NCBI GenBank assembly: GCA_049315325.1 | Contig: JBMOKJ010000001.1 | Location: forward strand, 372,001-436,000 | Source: CAXXIC01 sp049315325 | Lineage (GTDB): Bacteria; Bacteroidota; Bacteroidia; Bacteroidales; UBA7332 | Length of the DNA: 64,000 nt | Direction of reading: 5' to 3' | Shown: positions 8,063 to 16,615 of the stretch, one piece after another | Layout: each line of letters starts with the position of its first letter | Numbering within the stretch: the first letter of the stretch is position 1 | Translations under genes and position numbers: made by a program | The notes under the pieces: generated by a model | The model's input: only the letters and a program-made list of their open reading frames with translations | Database searches by the model: none | Told to the model about the DNA's origin: nothing

Positions 8063-9204
8063 ATAAAAAAGTAGTTTGCATAAGCAAGCACCCCGAATGG
8101 ATTGAAGCTGTTAAGCTTTTGTCTCCAGATGAGAACGTTACCGTTTTTGAGAATTCAGTTCAAGCGATTTTGAAACTCTCAGAAATTAGTAATGTTTCAT
8201 TTGTTTTTATGGAGCCTACCGACATAGAAAGTGACAAGCACTGGATTGCCCACATTCGAAAACAGGTATCGTCTACCTGTTTTATAGTTTTGTTGAAAGA
8301 GACAATTACTCCAGAAGAAGGGAAAAAATACCTCTCTTTCGGAATAAATGATTTTGTAAATCCAAAAGAGGACACATCCGTTTTGTTGTCTCGTATCGAT
8401 TTCCTAAAAAAACATGGTACCGAAATTTCGATTATTTCGAAAGAGATTAATCGTGGTGCATACGAATACAAAATGCCTTTGTGGAAACGAGTATTCGACA
8501 TTATTTTTGTGTCAGTTGCGATTGTATTACTTACACCTGTTTGGATAATTGTGCCTTTGGCTATTTTATTCGAAAGCAGGGGAAAGGTAATCTACAAATC
8601 TAAACGAGTAGGAACTGGTTACAAAGTATTTGGGTTCTACAAATTTAGGTCGATGTATCTCGATGCAGACTCTCGCTTAAAAGATTTGGCTGACTTGAAC
8701 CAATACGTAATCGAAGAAGCTGAGTTCAAAAAGTTGAAAGTGAACGTTGAGACTAAAGCAAATTCGGTCCTTTATTCTGACGATAGCACTGTTGATGAAG
8801 CCACTTATCTTGAAGAGAAAAGAGCTGTGCAAACTAAGGCATTCGTGAAACTACAAAACGATCCTCGTGTAACTCGAGTAGGTCGAATAATTCGCAAACT
8901 GAGTGTAGATGAGCTACCTCAACTTTTCAATGTGTTAAAAGGCGAGATGTCAATTGTTGGCAATAGACCGTTACCGCTCTATGAAGCTGAACTTTTGACT
9001 ACCGACAACTACCTCGAGAGATTTCTTGCTCCAGCTGGTTTAACTGGGTTGTGGCAAGTTGAAAAGCGTGGACAAAACTCAAGAATGTCTCCTGAGGAAC
9101 GCAAATTATTGGATGTGCAATATGCACGTCACTATACTTTTTGGGGAGATATTAAAATTATATTGAAAACAATACCAGCAATGATTCAGAAAGAGGATGT
9201 ATAG
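8047..9204 (+). CDS. Polyprenyl-phosphate sugar-1-phosphate transferase with N-terminal pseudo-receiver
   Basis: Residues 1 to about 125 have a receiver-like pattern, but the acidic pair is missing and the phosphoacceptor position is Glu56 (FMEPTD), so it should not be phosphorylated normally. From about residue 142 it is a bacterial sugar transferase: basic WKRVFD, a membrane hairpin, FYKFRSMYLDAD, a roughly 50-residue acidic/Lys-rich insert, then SVDELPQLFNVLKGEMSIVG. This family loads the first sugar phosphate onto undecaprenyl phosphate at the inner membrane and primes repeat-unit synthesis. The start at 8047 lies within the upstream receiver gene. The sugar specificity cannot be read from sequence. 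Confidence 0.9.
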   Translation: MDQIVNKKVVCISKHPEWIEAVKLLSPDENVTVFENSVQAILKLSEISNVSFVFMEPTDIESDKHWIAHIRKQVSSTCFIVLLKETITPEEGKKYLSFGINDFVNPKEDTSVLLSRIDFLKKHGTEISIISKEINRGAYEYKMPLWKRVFDIIFVSVAIVLLTPVWIIVPLAILFESRGKVIYKSKRVGTGYKVFGFYKFRSMYLDADSRLKDLADLNQYVIEEAEFKKLKVNVETKANSVLYSDDSTVDEATYLEEKRAVQTKAFVKLQNDPRVTRVGRIIRKLSVDELPQLFNVLKGEMSIVGNRPLPLYEAELLTTDNYLERFLAPAGLTGLWQVEKRGQNSRMSPEERKLLDVQYARHYTFWGDIKIILKTIPAMIQKEDV

Positions 9205-9242
9205 CCTCTTTTTTCATCTATGAATTTGTTCGATTAAGTACA

Positions 9243-10013
9243 ATGACTCAAATGAATAAGGTCCGTTATCTCTTTTTTTTATTTCTTTTTGTCAGAATTC
9301 TTAACCTGTCGGCTCAGGATGCCAGCATAGATTCTACCTACAATACCGCGAATTATAAATTTCCGATATTACCACCATTCCCTGTTCTGTACGACTCTAT
9401 TATCAGTCGGTCTCCTCAAATAAGAAAATTGGAGGAGACAGTACTTGAATCAAACCTAAATCTAGGCTTGGTGAAAAAAGATTGGATGAACTATTTCTCA
9501 CTCAACACGGCTTACAGCTATGGCAAAGGAGCTATGATTGGTTCTTCATCTGCCACCACAGCTACAGCTGTTAATGTCACCAACCAGCAATCGAGCACCT
9601 ATGGCGCTGGTTTTGGCATAGGACTTAACTTGAATACGTTGCTCAATTACAAGACACGTGTGAGATTGGCAAAATCGAGAGTCAATCAGACTCAATACGA
9701 ATTGGAGAACAGTCGTCAAGAACTCAAAATGAAACTTTTTGAGCAATATACTCAGTTGGAAATCAACCTTAATCAGTTCAAAGAGAACAGCATCATTATG
9801 GAAATGAGTAATGCCCAGATTGTCATTTCTGAGAAAGAGTACAGACAGGGATTAATCGGAATAGATAAACTGATAATGGCTCGTCAGCAGTACAGCAGCA
9901 CTGTCACTTCATACGAAACTTTGAAGCGAAGTTGTAAATTAGGGGTTTTCTATTTTGAACAGCTTTCGGGAATGGATTTTCGTGAAAATAACAATCAAAC
10001 ACCTGAAGAATGA
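9243..10013 (+). CDS. TolC-like outer membrane efflux protein, short form
   Basis: A signal peptide (hydrophobic LFFLFLFVRILNLSA then QD) is followed by helical, Gln/Glu-rich segments typical of OEP/TolC coiled coils, for example YRQGLIGIDKLIMARQQY. At 256 residues it is about half the length of a canonical TolC protomer, so one OEP repeat appears to be present. An alternative ATG lies three codons in. The 3' end overlaps the Wzz-like gene by ATGA. No Wza/SLBB export protein is found in the locus, so this protein is the best candidate for the outer-membrane route of the polymer. That is inference from context. Confidence 0.8.
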   Translation: MTQMNKVRYLFFLFLFVRILNLSAQDASIDSTYNTANYKFPILPPFPVLYDSIISRSPQIRKLEETVLESNLNLGLVKKDWMNYFSLNTAYSYGKGAMIGSSSATTATAVNVTNQQSSTYGAGFGIGLNLNTLLNYKTRVRLAKSRVNQTQYELENSRQELKMKLFEQYTQLEINLNQFKENSIIMEMSNAQIVISEKEYRQGLIGIDKLIMARQQYSSTVTSYETLKRSCKLGVFYFEQLSGMDFRENNNQTPEE

Positions 10014-12088
10014 ATGTAGGCTATTTTTTGAGGTTATTGGTCAGACGCTGGATGTGGTTGGTTATTTTACCAGTCATTGCGGCTGTTGCAATTTACTTTA
10101 ATACGCGCAAACAGCCAAAGACGTACCAATCGTCGATGACTATTTACACAGCTCTAACATCGGGTGTTAGTCTCGATGTTCAGGGTGCTATTGACTATTC
10201 GCAAGCATTAATTGCCTACGATAATTTGATTAATGTGCTTAAATCGCAAAAAAATCTCGAAGATGTGGGTTTAAGAGTGATTGTAAGGGCAATGATGTAT
10301 GGCGAAAAGGATCCAAAATTCATAAACGCTTCACACTATCAGGGTTTGATGAACAATGCTCCTGCAGATTTAAAAAAACTTATTAACAAAAAATCAGAAG
10401 ATGAGACGTTTGCTAAGTTTTATGAATATCTAAAAAAGAACGACGATAATTACCTCTACAATCTGCTAAATAAAAGTGCGAATCCTTATTGCGTGGCCGC
10501 TTTGTCGTCAGTCACACTTTCTCGTTTAGACCGAAGCGATTTGGTGGAGATTAAGTACAAAGCAGACGACCCAGGAATCTGCTTTCAAGCGTTGCTTATA
10601 CTATTCGATGCAACCAAAAAGAACTTTCAAGATTTAAAATCTGAACAGTCTGGTGAAGTTATTAAATATTTCGAGCAAGAAAAAGACGAATTAACCAAAA
10701 TGCTTGAAGAACGAGAAAATAATTTACTCCAGTTTAGTCAGCAAAACAAGATTGTAAATTATGATGAACAAAGCAAATTGATTGTTTCTCAGAAGTTCGG
10801 AATTGAGGATAGAATTGATGCGTTAAACATGGCAATCGAGGCGGCAGGTCGCTCTATTAGTGAACTAGAAAAACGCCTGACTATCCAAAATCGGTTGAGG
10901 CTAAAATCAGATCAAATTCTGTTTATTCGTAACCAAATTGCAAAAATTAGTGCTGAGGCTGCTGCACAAACATTCTATTCGAAAACTACACCAGTGGCTG
11001 CAGATGAAGAAGGAACTGCTGCTGCAGTACCAAATAATGGTAAAATCGCTGCATTAAAATTGCAACTTCGCGCCGCAATTGATTCGGTTTATTTGATGCA
11101 AAACACATCTGAAGGTGTCACTGTACAAAACATTTTGTCGGAGTGGCTCAACAATGTTATTGCCTATGATCAAGCTAAAGCGCAACTTCCAATTCTAGAA
11201 AAACGAACTAAGGAGGTTAATTTACTCTTTGACCAATACTCTCCGGTAGGAGCAAATGTAAAAAAACAAGAGCGTGAAATTGGAGCCACAGAAGAGCAGT
11301 ATCTTACTGTTCTCAACGGATTACATTCTGCTAAGCTGAAAGAGAAAAGTGCGAAACTTTCTGCAGGATCCATTACGATGCTCGATCCACCAAGTTTCCC
11401 TTTTTCCACACTTCCTGATAAAGCCAGTGTAAAAGCCGTTATTGCTTTTCTATCGGTGTTTTTGTTGATTCTTGTATTCATTGTAATAATAGAGTTTTTG
11501 GATACCACAATCAGCAATGTCACCCGAACCGAGCGGTTATCAGGATTGAAAGTCGGGTTTGTTTATCCATTAATACTGAAAGTGAAGAAATCTAAAGTTG
11601 ATAATCTTGAACAAGTAGCCGCGCATTATTTAGCTCTCGAAACGCTTAGGATTATGACAGAGTACAAAGATACTGTTCAAATAAATCTATTGAGTTTGTA
11701 TGGCGGTGAAGGGAAGAGTTTTATCAAAGAAAAGCTTGAATCCGCATTTGTGGAGCTCGATGAACAGAATGGAACGTCACTCAATACAAGAATTATTGTC
11801 AAAGATTTACCCGAAATCAGCGACAAATATTTTGATAAAGACCAAGTCAATGCCAATTCGCTCAATATTTTAGTTTGCAGAGCCAATCGAGGATGGAAGG
11901 CTGTAGATAAACGAATTACACAATTGCTCATAGAGCAAACAGGTCAAACACCTATTATTCTTCTCAATGGCGTAGGTCTAAGTATGCTACAGACTCAGTG
12001 GGCTAATTTCCCTATTAAGCGATCAAAATTGGGGAATTTATTGATCAAAATTATGCACATGGAGTTTAGTGCAAAACGTAAATTCTGA
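10010..12088 (+). CDS. Wzz/GumC-like chain-length protein with degenerate BY-kinase tail
   Basis: It has 692 residues. A Wzz-type N-terminus has a first membrane helix near residues 12-32. A long periplasmic region with coiled coils (residues about 215-300 and 380-460) follows, then the Pro-rich entry to TM2 (DPPSFPFSTLPDKAS) and TM2 near 477-497. The cytoplasmic tail from about 530 has a P-loop-like GGEGKSF near 565, but the following Asp-rich Walker motifs and the C-terminal Tyr cluster of tyrosine autokinases are not seen. NILVCRANRGWKAVDK and TPIILLNGV resemble the kinase core. It probably sets chain length or bridges to the exporter. Kinase activity is unlikely. Confidence 0.85.
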   Translation: MNVGYFLRLLVRRWMWLVILPVIAAVAIYFNTRKQPKTYQSSMTIYTALTSGVSLDVQGAIDYSQALIAYDNLINVLKSQKNLEDVGLRVIVRAMMYGEKDPKFINASHYQGLMNNAPADLKKLINKKSEDETFAKFYEYLKKNDDNYLYNLLNKSANPYCVAALSSVTLSRLDRSDLVEIKYKADDPGICFQALLILFDATKKNFQDLKSEQSGEVIKYFEQEKDELTKMLEERENNLLQFSQQNKIVNYDEQSKLIVSQKFGIEDRIDALNMAIEAAGRSISELEKRLTIQNRLRLKSDQILFIRNQIAKISAEAAAQTFYSKTTPVAADEEGTAAAVPNNGKIAALKLQLRAAIDSVYLMQNTSEGVTVQNILSEWLNNVIAYDQAKAQLPILEKRTKEVNLLFDQYSPVGANVKKQEREIGATEEQYLTVLNGLHSAKLKEKSAKLSAGSITMLDPPSFPFSTLPDKASVKAVIAFLSVFLLILVFIVIIEFLDTTISNVTRTERLSGLKVGFVYPLILKVKKSKVDNLEQVAAHYLALETLRIMTEYKDTVQINLLSLYGGEGKSFIKEKLESAFVELDEQNGTSLNTRIIVKDLPEISDKYFDKDQVNANSLNILVCRANRGWKAVDKRITQLLIEQTGQTPIILLNGVGLSMLQTQWANFPIKRSKLGNLLIKIMHMEFSAKRKF

Positions 12089-12118
12089 TAGTAGTTTGAT
12101 ACAGTAGTTTTAGCGGAT

Positions 12119-13597
12119 ATGACTGAAAATGCACAAGGTTTGCGCAATGGAAAAACGAATCAGCTTTGGGATAAAGCGGTCGTCAAATTGGCAATTCTTC
12201 TCTTGGTTGCAGTTTATGTTTATTTGCTGAAAGATGCAGAGATGGCAACAGGCGTATTGCTCGCTGGTGGTCCGATTGCAATACTATTTGTTTCTTTTCT
12301 TTTCGCCAATCCACGCTTTGCTTTTATTACCCTATTTTACTACAACTATTTTGCAATGGGTATCACCCGTTACGTTCCTGCCCCATTAGGTCTCGGTGTA
12401 GATGGGTTGTTGGCACTGACCTATATTGGTCTTCTATTCAAAAGCTATAAAAACGATGTAGGTTTCTCGCGAATGCTTAACGATCTATCGTTGGTCGCGC
12501 TGATTTGGTATCTTTATGCGTTATTCGAATTGCTTAATCCAATTGTAGAGAGCCGAACTGCTTGGGTATATGCGATGCGTGGTTTTTCACTCTATTTTTT
12601 CTTGACAATTCCCGTCACATTTGTCATTTTTCAGAAATACCGCGATTTAAACCTGTTGATTAGGTTGTGGTCGATATTCAGTATCCTCGGTGTTTTGAAG
12701 GGGTTGCAACAACTTTATATCGGCATGGACTTTGCCGAACAGCGTTGGCTCGATACAGGTGGTGCTCTTACTCACATTATTTGGTCGGGATTACGCGTGT
12801 TTTCATTCTATACTGATGCAGGTCAGTTTGGCGCTACTATGGGTCATAGTGGCGTAGTTTTTTTTATTGTTGCGCTGGGTAAAAAGGAACTTCGTTCGAA
12901 AATTTATTATATCGTAGTGGCAATGCTTTGTTTTTACGGTATGTCGATATCAGGTACTCGAGGAGCTATGGCTGTACCTATTGCCGGATTCATGCTGTTT
13001 ATCTTCTTGTCGAAGAATGTGAAAGTGATGACTGTGGGCGGTATTCTGTTAGTATTCTTCTTCATATTTTTCAAATTTACCACTATTGGGAATGGAAATG
13101 ACCAAGTTCGGCGAATGCGATCTTCTTTCGACTCCAACGATGCCTCGCTTCAAACCCGATTGGTAAATCAAGCGAGACTTAAAACGTATATGGCAGATAA
13201 GCCATTTGGGTGTGGTATTGGAACAACTGGATCGTTTGGACAACAATACACACCCTATTTACTATCAGCCCAAATTCCAACAGATTCTTGGTTTGTCGCC
13301 ATTTGGGTTGAGCAAGGAGAAGTTGGGCTAATGCTCCATATCTTTATTTTAACATACTGTTTATTGCGAGGAGTTTGGATTGTGATGGTGAGGATAAAGG
13401 ACAGAGAGCTCTCCTTCAAAATTTCGGCATTACTCTGTGGCTATATTGGTATAGTGGGTGCTTCTTATGGCAATACGGTTTTGGGCCAGTTGCCCACGAG
13501 TCTTATCACTTATATGAGCCTTTCTTTCATTTTTATGGCACCTCAGTTCCAAAAAGAGATAGATAAAATGAATAAAAATGCAGATTGCCTTAAATAA
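12119..13597 (+). CDS. O-antigen ligase/polymerase-like membrane protein (Wzy/WaaL superfamily)
   Basis: This 492-residue polytopic inner-membrane protein has roughly ten to twelve hydrophobic segments. It has the Wzy_C-type loop with SGTRGA near residue 280 and a large periplasmic stretch after it, including the GCGIGTTGSFG region. Members polymerise lipid-linked repeat units (Wzy) or ligate polymer to lipid A core (WaaL), and sequence alone does not separate the two. In a locus with a priming transferase, a Wzz-like protein and flippases, the polymerase role is favoured. It is the last gene before a hairpin at 13579-13603 and a new promoter. Confidence 0.85.
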   Translation: MTENAQGLRNGKTNQLWDKAVVKLAILLLVAVYVYLLKDAEMATGVLLAGGPIAILFVSFLFANPRFAFITLFYYNYFAMGITRYVPAPLGLGVDGLLALTYIGLLFKSYKNDVGFSRMLNDLSLVALIWYLYALFELLNPIVESRTAWVYAMRGFSLYFFLTIPVTFVIFQKYRDLNLLIRLWSIFSILGVLKGLQQLYIGMDFAEQRWLDTGGALTHIIWSGLRVFSFYTDAGQFGATMGHSGVVFFIVALGKKELRSKIYYIVVAMLCFYGMSISGTRGAMAVPIAGFMLFIFLSKNVKVMTVGGILLVFFFIFFKFTTIGNGNDQVRRMRSSFDSNDASLQTRLVNQARLKTYMADKPFGCGIGTTGSFGQQYTPYLLSAQIPTDSWFVAIWVEQGEVGLMLHIFILTYCLLRGVWIVMVRIKDRELSFKISALLCGYIGIVGASYGNTVLGQLPTSLITYMSLSFIFMAPQFQKEIDKMNKNADCLK

Positions 13598-13608
13598 TCT
13601 GCACTTTT
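13579..13608 (+). terminator. Hairpin spanning the wzy-like stop codon, weak terminator
   Basis: TGCAGATT (13579-13586) pairs with AATCTGCA (13596-13603), followed by CTTTT. The gene's stop codon lies in the loop. The stem is 8 bp and the U-run short, so partial termination before the next promoter is the likely outcome. Confidence 0.45.
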
Positions 13609-13639
13609 CTGATAATTTCTAAAAAAATATTTATATTTG
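13606..13639 (+). promoter_or_regulatory. Predicted internal promoter before the GT8 gene
   Basis: An exact -7 match TATATTTG lies at 13632-13639, with TTTC at 13606-13609, 22 bp upstream. It would start a second transcript for the glycosyltransferase block from 13695 onward, with a leader of about 50 nt. Confidence 0.5.
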
Positions 13640-13694
13640 TGATAAATGGACTTGATAGTCTGTCTTACATTTCAAAACCCACAAAATTGCAAAT

Positions 13695-14573
13695 ATGACT
13701 CCATTTACAATTGTTGTCGCTACAGATAGTCATTACACTATACTGTTGGCCGCTTTAATCAAGTCGATTGAAGACACACTTTCGAAAGGACAAACAATAA
13801 ATGTCTATGTGATTGATGATCACATCAAAACGAATGCAAAGAAAAAACTGCAACAGTCTGTAAATGCAGATATTACTACCATCATATTCAAGGCAGTTGA
13901 TGATATAATTCCTAAAGGAGTCTCTCTTCCTCTTGACAAGAGTTCCTATCCATTAACTATTTATCTGCGCCTATTTATCCCAAGTTTTGTTCCTGTTGAT
14001 GTCGAAAAGATTCTCTACCTCGATGTTGACATGATAGTGCGTAAGAATATTGCCTCTTTGTTTGAGACAGACTTGACCGATAAAATTTTGGGTGCAGTGC
14101 AAGATCCTCGTATCTTGACGTTTAATAATTCTTGGGGTGGAGTGAAAAATTTTGCAGAACTTGGAATCAGTGGCGATTCCCACTACTTTAACTCAGGATT
14201 GCTGCTGATGGATGCCAAGAAATGGCGTGATGAACAGATTGCTGAGCGTACAGTAGAGTGTATCAATGACAATCAGAAATACGTGAACTATCCTGACCAA
14301 TACGGTTTAAATGTGGTATTGGCCAATCAATGGGTGGAGCTCGATACACGTTGGAATCACTTTGCTTGTTACGACATCGAAGATCCATTCTTGATTCATT
14401 ATATTGGTCGAAAACCAATTTATAAAACCTACGACAATACCCCTTCGTACCTGACAATTTTTAATAAATATTTGGCTCAAACGGCATGGGCAAATCATAA
14501 ACCAATTGGTGAATCGGCACGTTACATAAAGAAAATCGCAAACATTCTTCAAAAAGTGAAGAAAATGTTTTAG
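13695..14573 (+). CDS. Glycosyltransferase family 8
   Basis: The protein has 292 residues. The GT8 fold signs are IVVATDSHYTILLAALIKS at the N-terminus, the metal/nucleotide-sugar DxD in LYLDVDMIV near residue 110, FNSGLLLMDAKKW near 165 and the C-terminal HYIGRKPIY. Retaining GT8 enzymes of this type usually transfer galactose or glucose from UDP-sugars to glycolipid acceptors at the cytoplasmic face of the inner membrane. The actual donor is not deducible. It opens the second transcription unit of the locus and is followed 10 bp later by a GT2 gene. Confidence 0.9.
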   Translation: MTPFTIVVATDSHYTILLAALIKSIEDTLSKGQTINVYVIDDHIKTNAKKKLQQSVNADITTIIFKAVDDIIPKGVSLPLDKSSYPLTIYLRLFIPSFVPVDVEKILYLDVDMIVRKNIASLFETDLTDKILGAVQDPRILTFNNSWGGVKNFAELGISGDSHYFNSGLLLMDAKKWRDEQIAERTVECINDNQKYVNYPDQYGLNVVLANQWVELDTRWNHFACYDIEDPFLIHYIGRKPIYKTYDNTPSYLTIFNKYLAQTAWANHKPIGESARYIKKIANILQKVKKMF

Positions 14574-14583
14574 ACAATTGCTA

Positions 14584-15471
14584 ATGAAAGAAGTTTCAAT
14601 CATAACAGTCAACTATAACGGATTCGATATTACCTGCGAGTTAATTGAATCGTTAATTGCCTTGAATTTCGAAGGCGAAATTATCGTTGTTGATAATGGC
14701 TCACGAGAAGATGAAGCGGTAAAAGTTCGATCAAAATACCCTTTTGTAAACGCCATTCGTAGCGACCTAAATCTTGGTTTTGCCGGAGGCAATAATTTGG
14801 GTATTCGTGCAGCCAAAGGCAAATTCCTGTTTTTCTTAAATAATGATACAACGCTGACTGAAGCTATTTGGACGCCATTAATCGAGCGATTGATTTCTTC
14901 ACCCGAAATAGGAATGGTTTGTCCTAAAATCATTTTTGAATATGCACCTGACACAATTCAGTTTGCAGGATATACACCACTACACCCGGTTACCCTTCGA
15001 AATCGGATGATAGGGTTTAATGAAAAAGATCAGGGACAATATCAGATTGCGCATGAAATTCCGTATGCAATGGGTGCTGCCATGATGAGCAGCAAAGAGG
15101 TTATTGCAAAATCGGGAGAGATGCCCGAATGCTATTTTTTGTATTACGAAGAGCTGGATTGGAGTCTCCGCATTCGTGAGGCAGGTTATACAATTTGGTA
15201 TGAACCAGCAGGTAGAATTTTTCATAAAGAGAGTGCTGCAACGGGTCGACTAAGCCCATTGAAACAGTATTATTTGACTCGAAACAGACTCTTTTTCGTT
15301 AAAAGAAATTTGAAAGGAATGACGGCCATACTGGCTATCGTTTATCAATTATTTATATCTTTGACTAAGAATTGCCTTCAAACAGTTATTGACAGACGTT
15401 TTGATTTGTTGAAAGCTACCTTGAGGGGGGTATTACATGGAATAAAAATGTTGTTGAATTATGGTGATTAG
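14584..15471 (+). CDS. Glycosyltransferase family 2, rhamnosyltransferase-like
   Basis: It has 295 residues from the ATG at 14584. A TTG two codons upstream (14578) is a less likely start. The GT-A features are SIITVNYNG, VVDNGSRED, GFAGGNNLG and FLNNDTTL, where NDT replaces the usual DxD, as is common in WbbL-type rhamnosyltransferases. YYEELDWSLRIREAGY serves as the acidic catalytic region. It would add one sugar to the lipid-linked repeat unit. Its 3' end overlaps the next gene by 11 bp, which suggests coupled translation. Confidence 0.9.
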   Translation: MKEVSIITVNYNGFDITCELIESLIALNFEGEIIVVDNGSREDEAVKVRSKYPFVNAIRSDLNLGFAGGNNLGIRAAKGKFLFFLNNDTTLTEAIWTPLIERLISSPEIGMVCPKIIFEYAPDTIQFAGYTPLHPVTLRNRMIGFNEKDQGQYQIAHEIPYAMGAAMMSSKEVIAKSGEMPECYFLYYEELDWSLRIREAGYTIWYEPAGRIFHKESAATGRLSPLKQYYLTRNRLFFVKRNLKGMTAILAIVYQLFISLTKNCLQTVIDRRFDLLKATLRGVLHGIKMLLNYGD

Positions 15472-16615
15472 TGTGATTGATTTTTTATTTTTTGTGTTTT
15501 TCGGAATTCCAGTCCTTTATTTGGCCTTTTTTTCATTAGCATCGATGTTCAGAAAGTCTGAACCTATGCCAACGGCTGAAACGCCACACTCTTTTTTGAT
15601 TTTGATACCTGCTTTCAAAGAAGATAAAGTGATAAAAGGGTGTGTCGAAGCATGTCTTCAGCAAGACTACCCAAAAGATAAGTTTGACGTGGTGGTCATC
15701 GCAGAGGGTATGAGCGACGAAACGTTGGCCTATATGAGTTCATTGCCCATTATTGTTAAAAATGTGGTACTCAAAAAAAGGACAAAAGCGAAAGCGCTGA
15801 ATAAAGCCCTGAAAGACTATTCCGGATACGATGTTGCCTTGGTGCTCGATGCTGATAACATCATGGAAGAGTTGTTTTTGCAAAAATTTAACGCAATGTT
15901 TAATCGCGGGGCAACTATCGTTCAAGGACATCGCACAGCAAAAAATCTGAATAACAGTATTGCTATTTTAGACGCAATGAGCGAAGAGATTAATAACTCA
16001 ATTTTCAGAAAAGGACATTATAATTTGGGACTATCATCGGCTTTAATAGGCTCGGGAATGGCATTTAAGTTCAATCAATTTAAATCGATTATGACGCACG
16101 TAGATGTAGTTGGCGGATTTGACAAAGAGCTAGAACACATCTATCTGATGAATAAAGTTAAAATACACTACCTCCATCAAGCAATCGTGTTGGACGAAAA
16201 AATTCAGAGAACGGATGACTTTGCACAACAACGTCGTCGGTGGATGGCTGCACAGGTAGAGCATTTGGCGCGGTTCTTTCCTCTGTTTCGATTGGGAATA
16301 ACGCAGAAGAATATCGATTTTTGCGATAAAGTTTACCAGATGCTCTTGCTTCCGCGTATTCTGATTTTGGGAGGAGTAGCGTTAATGGGGGCATTTACTT
16401 ATTTTTTTGATACAGATAATCTTATAAAGTGGGAATGGTTGCTTTCATTGTTGTTGTTATCCCTCTTTATTGCGATTCCTCGGAGAATGGTGACAACAAA
16501 ATTGTTAATATCACTGCTTACTCTTCCAAAGATTTTTGTGATTGTTTTGCTCAATATGTTTAAACTAAAGCGTGCTAACAAGGATTTTATTCATACACCA
16601 CATGGAAAGCTATAG
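15461..16615 (+). CDS. Membrane glycosyltransferase family 2, tandem paralogue 1 of 3
   Basis: It has 384 residues: an N-terminal membrane helix, then a GT2 core (LIPAFKEDKVI, VVVIAEGMSDE, LVLDADNIM with DxD, GSGMAF, GGFDKELEH, QQRRRWMAAQ as QxxRW), then two or three C-terminal membrane segments and the terminal motif FIHTPHGKL. This is a processive-type architecture like hyaluronan or cellulose synthases, but it may be a single-sugar enzyme. Two neighbouring paralogues share every motif. The overlap with the preceding gene is 11 bp. Donor and product are unknown. Confidence 0.9.
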   Translation: MVISVIDFLFFVFFGIPVLYLAFFSLASMFRKSEPMPTAETPHSFLILIPAFKEDKVIKGCVEACLQQDYPKDKFDVVVIAEGMSDETLAYMSSLPIIVKNVVLKKRTKAKALNKALKDYSGYDVALVLDADNIMEELFLQKFNAMFNRGATIVQGHRTAKNLNNSIAILDAMSEEINNSIFRKGHYNLGLSSALIGSGMAFKFNQFKSIMTHVDVVGGFDKELEHIYLMNKVKIHYLHQAIVLDEKIQRTDDFAQQRRRWMAAQVEHLARFFPLFRLGITQKNIDFCDKVYQMLLLPRILILGGVALMGAFTYFFDTDNLIKWEWLLSLLLLSLFIAIPRRMVTTKLLISLLTLPKIFVIVLLNMFKLKRANKDFIHTPHGKL

